Counted from the stretch's first letter, positions 46,721-56,826 are shown. The stretch: 64,000 nt of DNA from Taudactylus pleione (GCA_031769625.1 JAUIMM010000088.1:2805501-2869500), one strand, 5' to 3'. The notes: generated by a model from the sequence alone, not told the origin. Program-made: numbers and translations.

Positions 46721-47321
46721 CATTAATTGCCAGCTTGTTTTGTGGGGGCCCAAACGAACCAATCATTTCAGCCACAGTCGTGTGGCAGACCCTGGCGCTG
46801 AAATGTTTGGTTTGTTAAAGTGTGCATGTCCTGTTTATACAACATAAGGGTGGGTGGGAGGGCCCAAGGACAATTCCATCTTGCACCTCTTTTTTTTCTT
46901 TGCATTATGTTAAGTTTTTGGCCTAGTTTTTCAAACTGCCATCCTGTCTGCCACTGCAGTGCCACTCCTAGATGGACCACGTGTTTGTGCCGCCCACTCG
47001 TATCTCTTAGCATAGTCATCCAGCTACCTCGGTGCAACCTTTTGGACATAAAAACACTAGTGTGAGGTGTTCAGAATAGACTGGAAATGAGTGGAAATTA
47101 AGGTTATTGAGGTTAATAATAGCATAGGAGCAGAAAAACCCACAAATTCTGTGATTTTAGCTGTTTTTATGCTTTTTTTCAAAAAAATACAGATCCAAAA
47201 CACAAAACCCAGAACCCAAAACACGGAAGGGTGGTTTTGGCAAAACCAATCCAGATCCAAAACACGAAGAAAGATCCAAAACCAAAACACAAAACACGAA
47301 AAGTGGCCGGTGCACACCCCT

Positions 47322-47686
47322 AATATATACACACACAGTGGTCGAAGTGGTAATTTTGAAGTGGGAGTATGGAAAATTTTGAAGTGGAGGCAGCGGTGCA
47401 AGTAGTAAGAACATGAAAGCGGAAATATCAGTGTGCACCGAAGGCGCGCGGGAAAAATAGGTGTGGTATGCGTCACAAGGGGCGTGTCAGCTGACAAACA
47501 GCCCATTTCTTGTTACTCTGGAAGCATTCTTCTCCATTCCATTACAAATACATCTAATCTATAATATGGTGTTTTTTCTGCAACGGGGAACCTCTGGTAA
47601 AAATGATCCTTCTTGGGCAGATAGGGTCTTCAGCCGGTATTCAATATTCATGTAGGCTATCACATGGTCCGGAAGATGCCTATATA
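47322..47686. other. Stretch without genes
   Basis: Nothing recognised; TGAAGTGG words recur at 47357 and 47388. Confidence 0.4.
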
Positions 47687-48605
47687 CCATCATCCTGCCC
47701 TGTGTCCCTCCAATGCCACCATCCTGCCCTGTCTCCTTCCAGTGCCACCCTCCTGCCCTCATGCCCTGTCTCCCTATAGCTCCTCCATCCTGCCCTCATG
47801 CCTTGTCTCCATCCAGCACCATCATCCAACCCTCATTCCCTGTTTCCATCAAGTGCCACCATCCTGCCCTGTCTCCCTTAAGTTCCTCCATCCTGTCCTC
47901 ATGCCCTGTCTCCATCCAGCACCACCATCTTGCCCTCATGCTTTCCATCCAGTGTCACCATCCTGCCCTCATGCCCTGTCTCCCTCCAGTGCCACCATCC
48001 TGCTCTCATGCCCTGTCTCCCTCCAGCACCTCCATCCTGCCTTCATGCCCTGTCACCCTCCAGCACCTCCATCCTGCCCTATCTCCCTCAAGTGCCACCA
48101 TCCTGCCCTCATGCCCTGTCTAACCTCCAACACCACCATCCTGCCCTCAAGCCCAGTATCCCTCCAGCACCGGCCCTATCTCCCTCAAGTGCACCATACT
48201 GCCCTCATGCCCTGTCTAACCTACAGCACCTCCATCCTGCTCTCATGCCATCTCCTTCCATTGCCACCATCCTGCTCTCATGCTCTGTCTCCAGTGCCAC
48301 CATCCTGCCCTCATGCCGTCTCCCTCCAGTGCCATCATCCTGCTCTCATGCCCTGTCTCCCTCCAGCATTTCCATCCTGCCCTCATGCCCTGTCTCCCTC
48401 CAGTGCAACCATACTGCCCTCATGTCCTGTCTAACCTACAGCACTTCCATCCTGCTCTCATGCCATCTTCTTCCAGTGCCACCATCCTGCCCTCATGCCC
48501 TGTCTCCCTCCAGTGCCACTATACTGTCCTCATGCCCTGTCTAACCTCCAGAACTACCATCCTGCCCTCAAGCCCTGTCTCCCTCCAGCACCTACATCCT
48601 GCCCT
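47687..48605. repeat. 37-bp minisatellite, about 24 units
   Basis: The unit has CACCATCCTGCCCTCATGCC then CTGTCTCCCTCCAGTGC, 37 bp, with many units shortened or altered. Because 37 is not a multiple of three and the unit has no stop on the plus strand, all three plus frames stay open for hundreds of codons, giving proline/serine-rich shadow ORFs. No start context, splice signal or non-repetitive neighbour supports a protein. Confidence 0.93.
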
Positions 48606-49174
48606 AGTATTGCCGGGGGCAAGCTGGCGGAACAGCGGGGAACCGGAGCATCGAAATTGATAGGCTGGGCGGCACAGCAGGTCTCTGCAAGTCACCATTG
48701 CCGGGGGTGGGCCAGCATAGCTCAGGGCTCCGCATGTTAACACCTGGGGAAGGCGTGCGGGCAGCACAGCAGGGCTCTGGAGTGCGCAACATCTTTCTCC
48801 GCTTAGCACTCAAACCACACCTCTGCCCTCCTACAGTCTGTGGAAGCTGAAGCTATAAAAAAAAAAATGAGTGCTTGAACGAAGTGCTAGTATGTTATAC
48901 CGTTGCATACCGGCACACTTCGAGCACTCATATATATATAGAGAGAGAGAGAGAGACATATAGAGATATATATATATTGCACATGAAATGACACATATAT
49001 TTAGTAGTATAAATTACAAGCTCTCCCATGCTGAAAGGCTCTTTTCTTAATACATCTCTATCAAGATAGCACTAAAAGTAGGGAATATTTATTGGAAGTA
49101 GTTGTGTTTCCTGTGACTGTATAAACCAGAAGAAGCTGTTTTAATTGAGGTCATCTCAGCATCTCGATCCCCAC
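48606..49174. other. Stretch without genes; (TA)n and (GA)n microsatellites
   Basis: GC-rich until 48840, with inverted words (AAGTGCTAGTATG and the CGAGCACTCATATAT pair around 48865-48930). (TA)n at 48930-48940 and (GA)n at 48941-48956. Confidence 0.45.
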
Positions 49175-49760
49175 CAGCATGGGCGTGCAAGGGGTGCAGC
49201 TGCTATGGGGCCCAGAGCTTAGGGGGCCCAACTCCCTTGTCCAAGATACAGGTGTTTTTAACCATTAGGTGGTACATAGGGGCCATTACATACTTTTCCT
49301 GAATTGACCCCTAAAACTTTGTTCAGCTCTGAGCCCAGATGCCATGCAGTAGCACTCTGGTGAGAATAGAAAAGCCAGGGCTCAGGAGATGACAGTGTAA
49401 CTCGCAGCAGGGAGAGGTCCGGGTCCCAGAGACAGTCTGGGCCTCCTGGCAGTCCCATTCTCTGCACCTGTTGTAACTATGCCATTGCCTGTGAGTGGCA
49501 GCTGGTCTGCCAAAGATTAGAAGAGTGTGTAGGGTGACACAATATTTTCAGATTTTTTTAGCAGATGCAAATCTGAGATCTGCTGCAAAATTGGAGAGGT
49601 GTGTAGGCATATATTGGGTGTTGAATCTGCGTCCAGGTCTCCAGTAGGATTGTGTCAACAGGCTGGTCAGGAGTTGGATCCCTGGAGGAATGGGCAAGTG
49701 TGTATGGGTATCTTAAGGCATGCAGCGTCATATCAGATGAATAATTTGCTTTATCCATTG
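49175..49760. repeat. Direct duplication, copy A (uninterrupted)
   Basis: The order of words GCCCAGATGCCATGCAG, GGTCCGGGTCCC, TTCTCTGCACCT, GGTCTGCCAAAG, TTTTTAGCAGATGCA, ATATTGGGTGTTGAATCTGC, TCATATCAGATGAATAATTT is repeated in the same order at 50086-52115. It gives empty sites for the insertions in that copy. About 80-85% identity by eye, so the duplication is old. Confidence 0.85.
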
Positions 49761-50230
49761 TTTCTAAATTAAAAACTGCAGATAAAATGGAGGGAGAGGG
49801 TGACAGGCCAAAATTTGTTATATAGTACTTACCTGAAGATTGTATTTAGATTTTTTTTCGGAAGATGTTGCTGGTCAGGACCTTATTGCCTTATTGAAAG
49901 ATGTAATCCAAAGTCCATATCAGTAGTTTATATCCAAAGTCACTTAAATAAAGCAGGAACTGCACAGAGATTATCAGTGTAGAACAAAATGTCACTAGAA
50001 AATGGCTGCCAGTAGCTGTGCATCCTTTATATAGGACTGTGACCTGCATTATGACATCACAATGCATGCAGGCAGCAGCTAGAGCTTGGATCAGCTCTAT
50101 GCCCAGATGCCATGCAGCAGCAGCACAAGAAAAGCCGGGGCTCATGACATGGCAGTGTAAATCAGTGCAGGAATAGGTCCGGGCCCCAAAGACGGCCTGG
50201 GCCCCGTTGCAGATCAATTCTCTGCACCTA

Positions 50231-50766
50231 GGGGTAAATTTACCAAGATTCGATTTGGTCCCGTTTTTCAACTCGATCAAAAACGCCTGTTTTTTTTCCA
50301 CCCGATTTCAACACCAAAACTAACACAAATCCACCGAGTTTAATAATAGTAAATTCCCGATTTGCAAAAAAGTTAATATTTTCACTTGAGAATGCAAATC
50401 GGGACCAACAAGACTCTTATGGTACGTACACACTGGTCGATATTACTGAGCAACTGCACGATTACGACAATGTGCAGTCGCTCAGTAATCGTGCACAAAT
50501 CGTGCACTTTTATGTCGGAAACGACCAGCGATGCGCACTCCCGCTGGTCGTTTCCAACATTGTCCATCGCCTGAACATGCAGCACAATCTGACGATAACG
50601 ACAGATTGGTCATGTTCAGGAATGATGGACAGTGCCTGCACTGAACGACTGATCGTTCAGTGCAGACATTACAGGGGATCAGGAACAACGGTACAATTAC
50701 GATGTCGTAATCGTACTGTCTTTCCTGATCGCCTAGTGTGTACGCACCTTAAGTAAATGTACTCCC
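50231..50766. mobile_element. TA-flanked MITE (Tc1/mariner-like ends) carrying a nested MITE
   Basis: GGGGTAAATTTACCAAGATT and the complement of AAGTAAATGTACTCCC are inverted, with TA on both sides (50229-50230, 50767-50768). GATTTGGTCCCG/CGGGACCAACAAGA continues the inverted ends inward. Copy A of the duplication lacks it. The Harbinger-like element at 50420-50748 lies near its right end. Confidence 0.82.
50420..50748. mobile_element. Harbinger-like MITE nested in the TA-flanked MITE
   Basis: TGGTACGTACACACTGG and CTAGTGTGTACGCACC are inverted, flanked by TTA (50417-50419, 50749-50751). Same family as 2962-3257. The interior has the pair GGAAACGACCAGCG and CGCTGGTCGTTTCC. Because it lies inside 50231-50766, it is the younger insertion. 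Confidence 0.88.
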
Positions 50767-50839
50767 TATTGTAGCTACGCCCTTGTCTGTAAGTGGCTGC
50801 TGGTCTGCCAAAGTTCGGAAGAGTATGTATGGTGACAAA

Positions 50840-51407
50840 GGGCCTGATTCAGAGCCGGACGCAATTAGCGCTCGCTCGTCCAGAAAATAGGGGTGGCTAT
50901 TCAAATCAACCGTTCGCTCTTTGCGGTCTGTTCACGCCTCTAGGTCTGAACGAGCGAACCAAACTTGCGGTCGTTTTTTGAAAAAATACGCCCCCTGGCC
51001 GCTCGCATCCTACGTCATGTCCGCTATTTATTAGATTAATTGAGTACATCGACCAGGGTATGAACTGTTCGCTATTCTTGGGGTTGGTTTTTCCTACCAC
51101 AATTTTGCGAGCAGTTCTGACTATAAAATAACCCAGTGACGTGGTCAATGACGCTGCTGTTTTATTATGCACACCCATAAAACGCCCGTTTTGACCTTTA
51201 AGCACGCCTGCGTTCGGATCTCCACTCCCCGTTTTCAAGCACCTTCCCCCGTTACCACCCACATACGCCTCTTTCTGTCACTCAAATTATCAGGCATTCG
51301 CTATTTTGCGAGCACATGAATTTCGACCGCACTGACTGGTTCGCACATGCGTATAACGATCCGTGCGCATGCGCAGTTGGGCTTACGAGCGGCTCTGAAT
51401 CAGGCCC
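50840..51407. mobile_element. GGGCCTGATTCAG-family, long subfamily, copy 2
   Basis: Ends GGGCCTGATTCAGAGCCGG and GAGCGGCTCTGAATCAGGCCC. Left flank AAA and right flank ACA; copy A of the duplication reads GACACAATA at this point, so the original target is ACA and one base has mutated on the left. Interior matches 4576-5166 in the same orientation. Confidence 0.9.
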
Positions 51408-51504
51408 ACAATCTTTTCAGTTGATTTTTTTAGCAGATGCAGAATTGGACAGGTGTGGAGGCAGATATTGGGTGTTGAATCTGCATACAGTTCTCCAGGA
51501 TTGT

Positions 51505-52014
51505 GGCCCTGATTCAGAGCCGGACACTCTTTGTGGAGCGCTCGCTCTGAATCAGGGCGGCCTGGTTTTTTTTTTTTTTTGGCCGGCCTCCAGGCCGCTC
51601 GCTAAGCTGTGGGTGACCATCCACAGCTTTAGCGTGCGGCCAGGCGATGGTCGCGACCATCGGGCTTGCGACGAGACCCTTGTGGTAGGGTCTTGTCCAC
51701 CGCAAGCCCCAGTGAACTTCCTGCTCTAATAGAGCAGGAAGCTCACTACTGACATCACGGGTGATGTCAGTAGGGCCGTCCACAAACGGCAGGCATTCCT
51801 TCAGGAACGCCTCCGTTTGTCCAGCCACCCCCCCCTGCACGCCTACAAAATGGGGCGAGCTGTCAATCACAATCGACAGCCGCCCCGTCTTGTAGTGAGT
51901 CCCGCAGCGAGTGAAAATTCACTTGCTACGGGGCTCGCGCACGCGCAGTGTGCACGCCGCACATGCGCACTGCCCGGAGATCGACCCACTTGTGAGCGGG
52001 TTTGCATCAGGCCC
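51505..52014 (+). mobile_element. GGGCCTGATTCAG-family, hairpin-array subfamily, copy 5
   Basis: GGCCCTGATTCAGAGCCGG to GCATCAGGCCC, flanked by TGT on each side (51502-51504, 52015-52017). Copy A reads GGATTGTGTCAACA with a single TGT here, proving a 3-bp duplication. Hairpins in series include CTAAGCTGTGGGTGACC/CCACAGCTTTAG, GTGAACTTCCTGCTC/GAGCAGGAAGCTCAC, ACTGACATCAC/GTGATGTCAGT, GGCATTCCTTCAGGAACGCC and GGGGCGAGCTGTC/GACAGCCGCCCC. Confidence 0.92.
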
Positions 52015-52115
52015 TGTGTCAACAGCATGGTCTGGAGTAGGATTCCCAGAGGATTGGACAAATGTGTACCCATCTTAAATCATGCAGCCTTATATCAGAT
52101 GAATAATTTGTGTGT

Positions 52116-52303
52116 ACCGACATAGTTAACGGCGGGACCCGATGCTGCAATACTAATGCTGCTGAAGAGAAGAGACGCCTCCTGTTAGCATCTACGATTC
52201 CTGAGCTGTGACCGAGGGCGCAGCCATTTCTGGCTGTCCCCACCACCGCACTGCCCCCCAAACGCTTCTGCCTGTCAATCAGGCAGAGGCTTGGGGGAAC
52301 TGT
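52116..52303. other. Possible remnant of another family element
   Basis: Together with 52628-52754, which ends ACATCTCTGAATCATGCCC, this may be an older, decayed GGGCCTGATTCAG-family element into which the element at 52304-52627 inserted. Only the right end is legible. The CTGTCAATCAGGCAGAGGC hairpin lies at 52271-52290. Confidence 0.4.
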
Positions 52304-52627
52304 GGGCCTGATTCAGACCCAGTCGCGAGCGCTGAGCGCTCGCGACCGGGTCGATGTTTGCCCACTGGACATGCTCACGACGGAGCCGGCTCTATTAGAG
52401 CCAGAAGCTCTCTGGGGCTTGTGGACACGAGACCCTACCACAAGGGTCTCGTCGCAAGCCTGACGGTTGCGATGGTCTTGACCATCGCGACCATCAACCT
52501 AGCCGCTCGCAATAGCTGTGGGTGGTCACCCACAGCTATGCGAGCGGCTAGGAGGCCGAACAAAAAAAGAAAACGCCTTGATTCAGAACGAGCGCTCGTT
52601 CAGAGCGTCCGCCTCTGAATCAGGCCC
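52304..52627 (-). mobile_element. GGGCCTGATTCAG-family, hairpin-array subfamily, copy 6
   Basis: GGGCCTGATTCAGACC and GCCTCTGAATCAGGCCC, flanked by TGT on both sides (52301-52303, 52628-52630). Reverse orientation and shorter (324 bp): hairpins CGCGAGCGCTGAGCGCTCGCG, GAGACCCTACCACAAGGGTCTC, GATGGTCTTGACCATC, and CGCTCGCAATAGCTGTGGG with its complement are present; the middle hairpins are deleted. Confidence 0.88.
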
Positions 52628-53427
52628 TGTGTGTGCGAGATCGCCGGACCTGTTCTGCACATGCGCAGGACGGGGGTCCTGCGCAAGCACAAACTCCCAA
52701 ACATTAGAGATGTGCACTAATTATCAGGTTAGCGTACATCTCTGAATCATGCCCTTAGTGTGTGGGCACTGTTGTGACAATAACAGCAATGAATCGTTTA
52801 CATTGTGTCACGCGTTCAGTGTCTTTGGTGCCCCTCACCACCTGGGCAGTTCTGCATCTATCATGGTTTGAGGGTGTCTGTGGCCCCCCTACACCCACAA
52901 TCGACTACTGTGCCTCCTGCACGGTGGTTCTGCTCCCTCTGCTTCTCCTGTGGCACCACCTTTCCAGTGATGTATTCACAAATACATCAGCTCGCAAAGA
53001 CTGTGACACAGTACCAAAGTCTTTGCTCTCTTCTGCGCATGTGCCATCTTTCCGACTTTATCACCAGAAAGATAACGCAGCAGAAGAAGCATAGGGAGTC
53101 AAACAGGTACTTCATGGTGGTGGGCCTGCTGCACACAGGCCTCGCTAGTGCTTAATATGCCTATGCTCTTGGCATAGGGATGGGCATTACAAGTCTATGC
53201 TTTGAGCATGATGTGCACTGTTTTATTTTTTTTTTCATTGATCCTGGGAGGTAAATGATTTTTTGCCAGCAATGTTTTTTACCAAGAGTTTTTTTTTTTC
53301 CAAAGACAAAACTGGACTTGTGAGCATAGACAGACCCTTCTCCAAGGTTTTTTTTTAAATGACATTAATGGTAACATTGATGTTAAGCCCTCTATGTCCC
53401 ATCCCTACCCTGGCACCCTAGGACTAA
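52628..53427. other. Stretch without recognised genes
   Basis: 52628-52754 may be the right part of an older family element (see 52116-52303). 52755-53427 shows CCCTCACCACCTGGGCAGTT-type text like LTR relics but no ends. T-rich runs at 53221-53236 and 53290-53302. Confidence 0.35.
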
Positions 53428-53861
53428 GGCCCTGAGTCAGACCCACTCGCTGTCACAGGCAGCTCGCAGGGTCTGTGGGCGTTTTTTTTTCTCCAGGCCG
53501 CTCGCAAAGCTGTGGGTGTCGACCCACATCTTGTGCGAGCGGGCTGGAGACCGTTGCGATTATCGCGACCATCGGGCTTGCGACAAGACCCTGGGGTAGG
53601 GTCTCGGCTGCCGCAAGCAATAGTGGACTCCCTGCTCTAATAGAACAGGAAGTCCACTACTGCCATCTTAAGGGAACGCCTGCGTTTGTGCAGCCACCCC
53701 CCCTACCCGCCTACAAAACGGGGCAAGCTGTCACTCACCATCGATAGCCGACCCGTCTTGTAGCGAGCCCCGCAGCGACTGAAGCTCAGTCACTCGACGG
53801 GGCTCGCGCTTGCTCAGGGCCCAAACATCGAGCCGCTTGCGAGCAGTTCTGAATTAGGCCC
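53428..53861 (+). mobile_element. GGGCCTGATTCAG-family, hairpin-array subfamily, copy 7
   Basis: GGCCCTGAGTCAGACC to GTTCTGAATTAGGCCC, flanked by TAA (53425-53427, 53862-53864). Several point changes mark it as an older copy. Hairpins include GCTCGCAAAGCTGTGGG with its partner, GAGACCGTTGCGATTATCGCG, AGTGGACTCCCTGCTCTAAT with its partner, and GCAAGCTGTCACTC. Confidence 0.85.
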
Positions 53862-53932
53862 TAAGTTCGCCAAGTGGAAGTGCTGTCCCTGAAGTAAGTT
53901 ACACATGAAAATCTTACTTACCTGCTTTCCTA

Positions 53933-54476
53933 CAATTGGGAGAAAAAAGGGAAAAGAGTTGTTTTGGTGGGAGCACAAAAAGATTGAGTAATTGTATTTT
54001 TAATTATATTTTTATTTAAGGTGTGTGAATAACATATTTCCTACAATAACTGGCACCCCATTGACACAGATTTAATTTCCAGCCGCTATTTATATACAAT
54101 ATTTACAGTGGATTGGAGTTAAAAATATATTACTGAGATAACCAGGCAACACCAGCCAGTAACAGTCAAATTTCTGACACTAATAGAATGTTATATTATC
54201 ATGTCTACTGCCTGAATACTTTCAGCATCTATTAATAAATATACTCCTAATTCCAATAGGTATATAATTACCCTTTATTACTAACAATTCATTAGTGGAC
54301 CTACCATTTTATAATACATGTTTGTCTTGACTAAATAACAAATTTTAATTCACTGTATATCTCCCACAAATTGGGATATATTTTAATTGAATAAATAATA
54401 AAAGTTATATTTTATTTACTACTCATTTTTTTGTGCGCCCACCAAAATAACTCCTTTCCCTTTTTTCCCCCAATTG
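53933..54476. mobile_element. Unclassified MITE with about 53-bp inverted ends, possible TA target
   Basis: CAATTGGGAGAAAAAAGGGA at the left and TCCCTTTTTTCCCCCAATTG (near 54455-54476) at the right are inverted and continue through AAAGAGTTGTTTTGGTGGG/CCCACCAAAATAACTCCTTT. TA flanks both ends. Interior is AT-rich without ORFs. TA target would suggest a Tc1/mariner-type source. Confidence 0.75.
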
Positions 54477-54544
54477 TATGATCTAATCTGGTTTACTAGG
54501 GCTGCATCCCCGCTATTTATGAAGTATTTAGCTTTGATGATATA

Positions 54545-55093
54545 GGCCCTCATTCAGAGCCGTACGCTCTGAGCAGAGCGCACGCTCTGAATGAGGGCCG
54601 GGCTCCATTTTCATGGAGCGTCCTCCTGGACGCTCGTATAGCTGTGGGTCACCACCCATAGGCTATACGAGCGTGCATTATGATGGCCGCGATGGTCGAG
54701 ACCATCGCGACCATCGAAATTGCGAGCCGGAGCCTGCGGTTGAGGTTTTCAACCGCAAGCTCCGGAGTGATTTTGGCTCTATCAGAGCCAAAATCACTCC
54801 CACTGACATCACTAGTGATGTCAGTGGGCCGGCTTCTGACGGGAGGCGTTCCCGTGGGAACGCCCCCGTCAGGGAGGCACGCCCCCGGCACGCCCACCAA
54901 AGGGGGCGTGCTGTCAATCAACATTGACAGCACGCCCCCTTTGATCGGACACAACGAGCGAAGGACTTTCCTTTGCTCGTCGCGTCTGGCGCATGCGCAC
55001 GACGGAGCTCCCTCCGTCGTGCGCATGCTCAGTGCATAACATCGACCCACTTGCGAGCGGACAGCCGCTCGCGAGTGGGTCTGAATCAGGCCC
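54545..55093 (+). mobile_element. GGGCCTGATTCAG-family, hairpin-array subfamily, copy 8 (fullest copy)
   Basis: 549 bp, flanked by ATA (54542-54544, 55094-55096). About eleven adjacent hairpins fill it: 54545-54599, 54631-54673, 54682-54715, 54727-54765, 54766-54798, 54801-54826 (a perfect 26-bp palindrome), 54837-54871, 54899-54942, 54947-54986, 54991-55028 and 55044-55081. The left end has GGCCCTCATTCAG, and its hairpin partner carries the compensating CTGAATGAGGGCC, while the far right end keeps the family CTGAATCAGGCCC. No ORF with known motifs. Confidence 0.93.
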
Positions 55094-55096
55094 ATA

Positions 55097-55463
55097 GAGG
55101 CTTAACTTTCCAATTACTAGTGTGCAGATACTTTCCTTCCTTTCCTTTCCCTACATTTATTACCTGCTTTCCTATAATCCAGTGTGTATCACAGTGCTGA
55201 TTCTCCAGCTCATGATAATTAGAGGTATTATTGCTAAATCACTGCCTTTATTGATTTTCTTGCTTAATTTATATGAAATAATTCCACTCAATATTACATT
55301 AGCCCTTCACAGTGCTTTTTTTGTTGTGGTATTCGGGGATATGCAGTACAGCACCTTTTTTTTTTATCTCATTTTAATTCTTCCAAAAACAAATCAGTGA
55401 AATTATTTCAGAAATTATTTTAAATAAAAAAAAGCATCTGCACACCATACTGTACTTGCCGAC
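55097..55463. other. AT-rich stretch without genes
   Basis: Nothing recognised. Poly(A)/poly(T)-rich. Confidence 0.45.
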
Positions 55464-55466
55464 TAA

Positions 55467-56331
55467 CAGGGGTATTCAATATGGGTGCGATAACATCGTT
55501 TTTGCGTTAATTACGGAGGTATGACATCATTAACGCAGGTTTTACTTTTACACCGTATTCAATTTCAAAGACTTATCGCAGTTTTGAAAAGTCTTTGATA
55601 AAAAACGGGGATAACTTTTCACCATTGAATAGGTGTCGAAAAAAAGTGCAGAATTGGGGTTTAGGGGTGCAGGCTTAAAAAAAATAGCCTGCACCCCTGG
55701 GACTGACATTTAAAAAAAGAACTGTGTCAAAAAAAGTGTAACAAAAAAATAGGGACACCCCAAAAAATTAATTTAAAAATTGGGGTAAAAAAAAAAAGGG
55801 AAAAAATTGTTTAACAATAGGGAAATAGGTTCAGGGCTATTCTGCAAGTATGCGGCAGGTGTTTTGAAGAATAGAATTATAGCGGCAGGTGCACAAATGA
55901 AGAATTTTTTAAAACTTACTTTAGGGACATCAAAATATGCTAGTACCCATTTTCATGTACCCCAAATTTGATGGGACCACTTAAAAGAACGAAAAAAATA
56001 ACATAAGTGCTCTTCTGCATCACTTCTTCAATGTCGGGAAAAAAACACCTGCTGCGGCTATTTAAATCCCCGACTTTCAATTAAAGGCTAAAACGGGGGT
56101 ACCCATAGTGTTCCCCCATGTTTTTACAACTTTAGGGGGGTCTTACGAATTTTTCCTTAAAATAATTGTAACTTTACGCATATCCAACTTCGGAGTTTCC
56201 CGTTTTCGTTAATTTTATATTGAATACGGGGATAAGCGGGAGCGCGCACCATACCTTTAACGCAGGAAAAAACTCTGATATGAAACGTTAACTTCGACAG
56301 TGAAGTTAACGTTTCATATTGAATACCCCTC
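55467..56331. mobile_element. Harbinger-like MITE, 865 bp, TAA duplication
   Basis: AGGGGTATTCAATATG and CATATTGAATACCCCT are inverted; with one terminal mismatch, TAA flanks both sides (55464-55466, 56332-56334). A hairpin next to the right end pairs ATGAAACGTTAACTTC with GAAGTTAACGTTTCAT (56280-56317). A second inverted pair, AATTTCAAAGACTTATCGC and related text, lies near 55560-55620. No ORF. Confidence 0.8.
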
Positions 56332-56334
56332 TAA

Positions 56335-56535
56335 ATGTCATGGAGATTCCATGAAATCGTAGTAAGATTACCTGACTTCCTGAAAAAAAGCCCAACATGC
56401 GCCCTGAGACTGGGCTGTGCGCAAGACTACAGGGAAGCATAAAAAGGAGGATGTGTGCTACAAGAAAATGGCTCCCGCTCTCCAGCACATGGATGACTAC
56501 ATGAGTGGCTGTGTGACCAAGGATGTGGATCATTC
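56335..56535. other. Short stretch between MITEs
   Basis: No feature; ORFs on both strands are short and overlapping. Confidence 0.4.
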
Positions 56536-56538
56536 TAA

Positions 56539-56823
56539 TGGTGTGTACACGCGGTCAGATAAGATGTCAGATTTGTACGATAACGATCCTATTGTTATTG
56601 TTTAAATCTGACAGCTTCTGGAACTGCAAACGACCAAACGATGGTCGATGTGCGACCACATATGATCGTTATCGACCATCGTCGGTAGTCCGTGAAAGCA
56701 GGCATACCTGGTCGATCCCGACCAGGTATCGCAGGTCGTTATAGCGGGGCTTGCAGCATGTGTTGGATGATCAGATAACGATCGTTATCTGAACCTCCCC
56801 CGTCGTACCGTGTGTTCGCACCA
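56539..56823. mobile_element. Harbinger-like MITE, 285 bp, TAA duplication
   Basis: TGGTGTGTACACGCGGT and ACCGTGTGTTCGCACCA are inverted, flanked by TAA (56536-56538, 56824-56826). Inner palindromes: CGATAACGATC...GATCGTTATCG and CTGGTCGATCCCGACCAG. Distant member of the family at 2962-3257 and 50420-50748. Confidence 0.82.
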
Positions 56824-56826
56824 TAA

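Larger units (their letters stand above)
44061..47321 (+). mobile_element. hAT transposon, 3.26 kb, with decayed transposase
   Basis: The ends AGGGGTG and CACCCCT are inverted, and subterminal regions contain complementary copies of TCGGATCTG/CAGATCC-type words. Transposase pieces lie at 45394-46720. Two sets of tandem repeats (44560-45240 and 45640-46300) account for much of the remaining length. Insertion into an AT microsatellite hides the target duplication. Confidence 0.78.
50086..52115. repeat. Direct duplication, copy B (split by four MITEs)
   Basis: Pieces matching copy A lie at 50086-50230, 50767-50839, 51408-51504 and 52015-52115. Between them are 50231-50766 (itself carrying 50420-50748), 50840-51407 and 51505-52014. 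The duplicated pieces rejoin seamlessly when the insertions are removed, with one target duplication left over at each site. Confidence 0.85.

Noticed and set aside
47664..48434. 256-codon Pro/Ser-rich open frame and its overlapping frames
   Set aside because: It is a translation of a 37-bp tandem repeat, open in all three frames, with no codon bias or splice context.
54899..54942. Perfect hairpin considered as a rho-independent terminator or microRNA precursor
   Set aside because: The genome is eukaryotic, the hairpin is one of many in a mobile element, and there is no U-tract or conserved arm.
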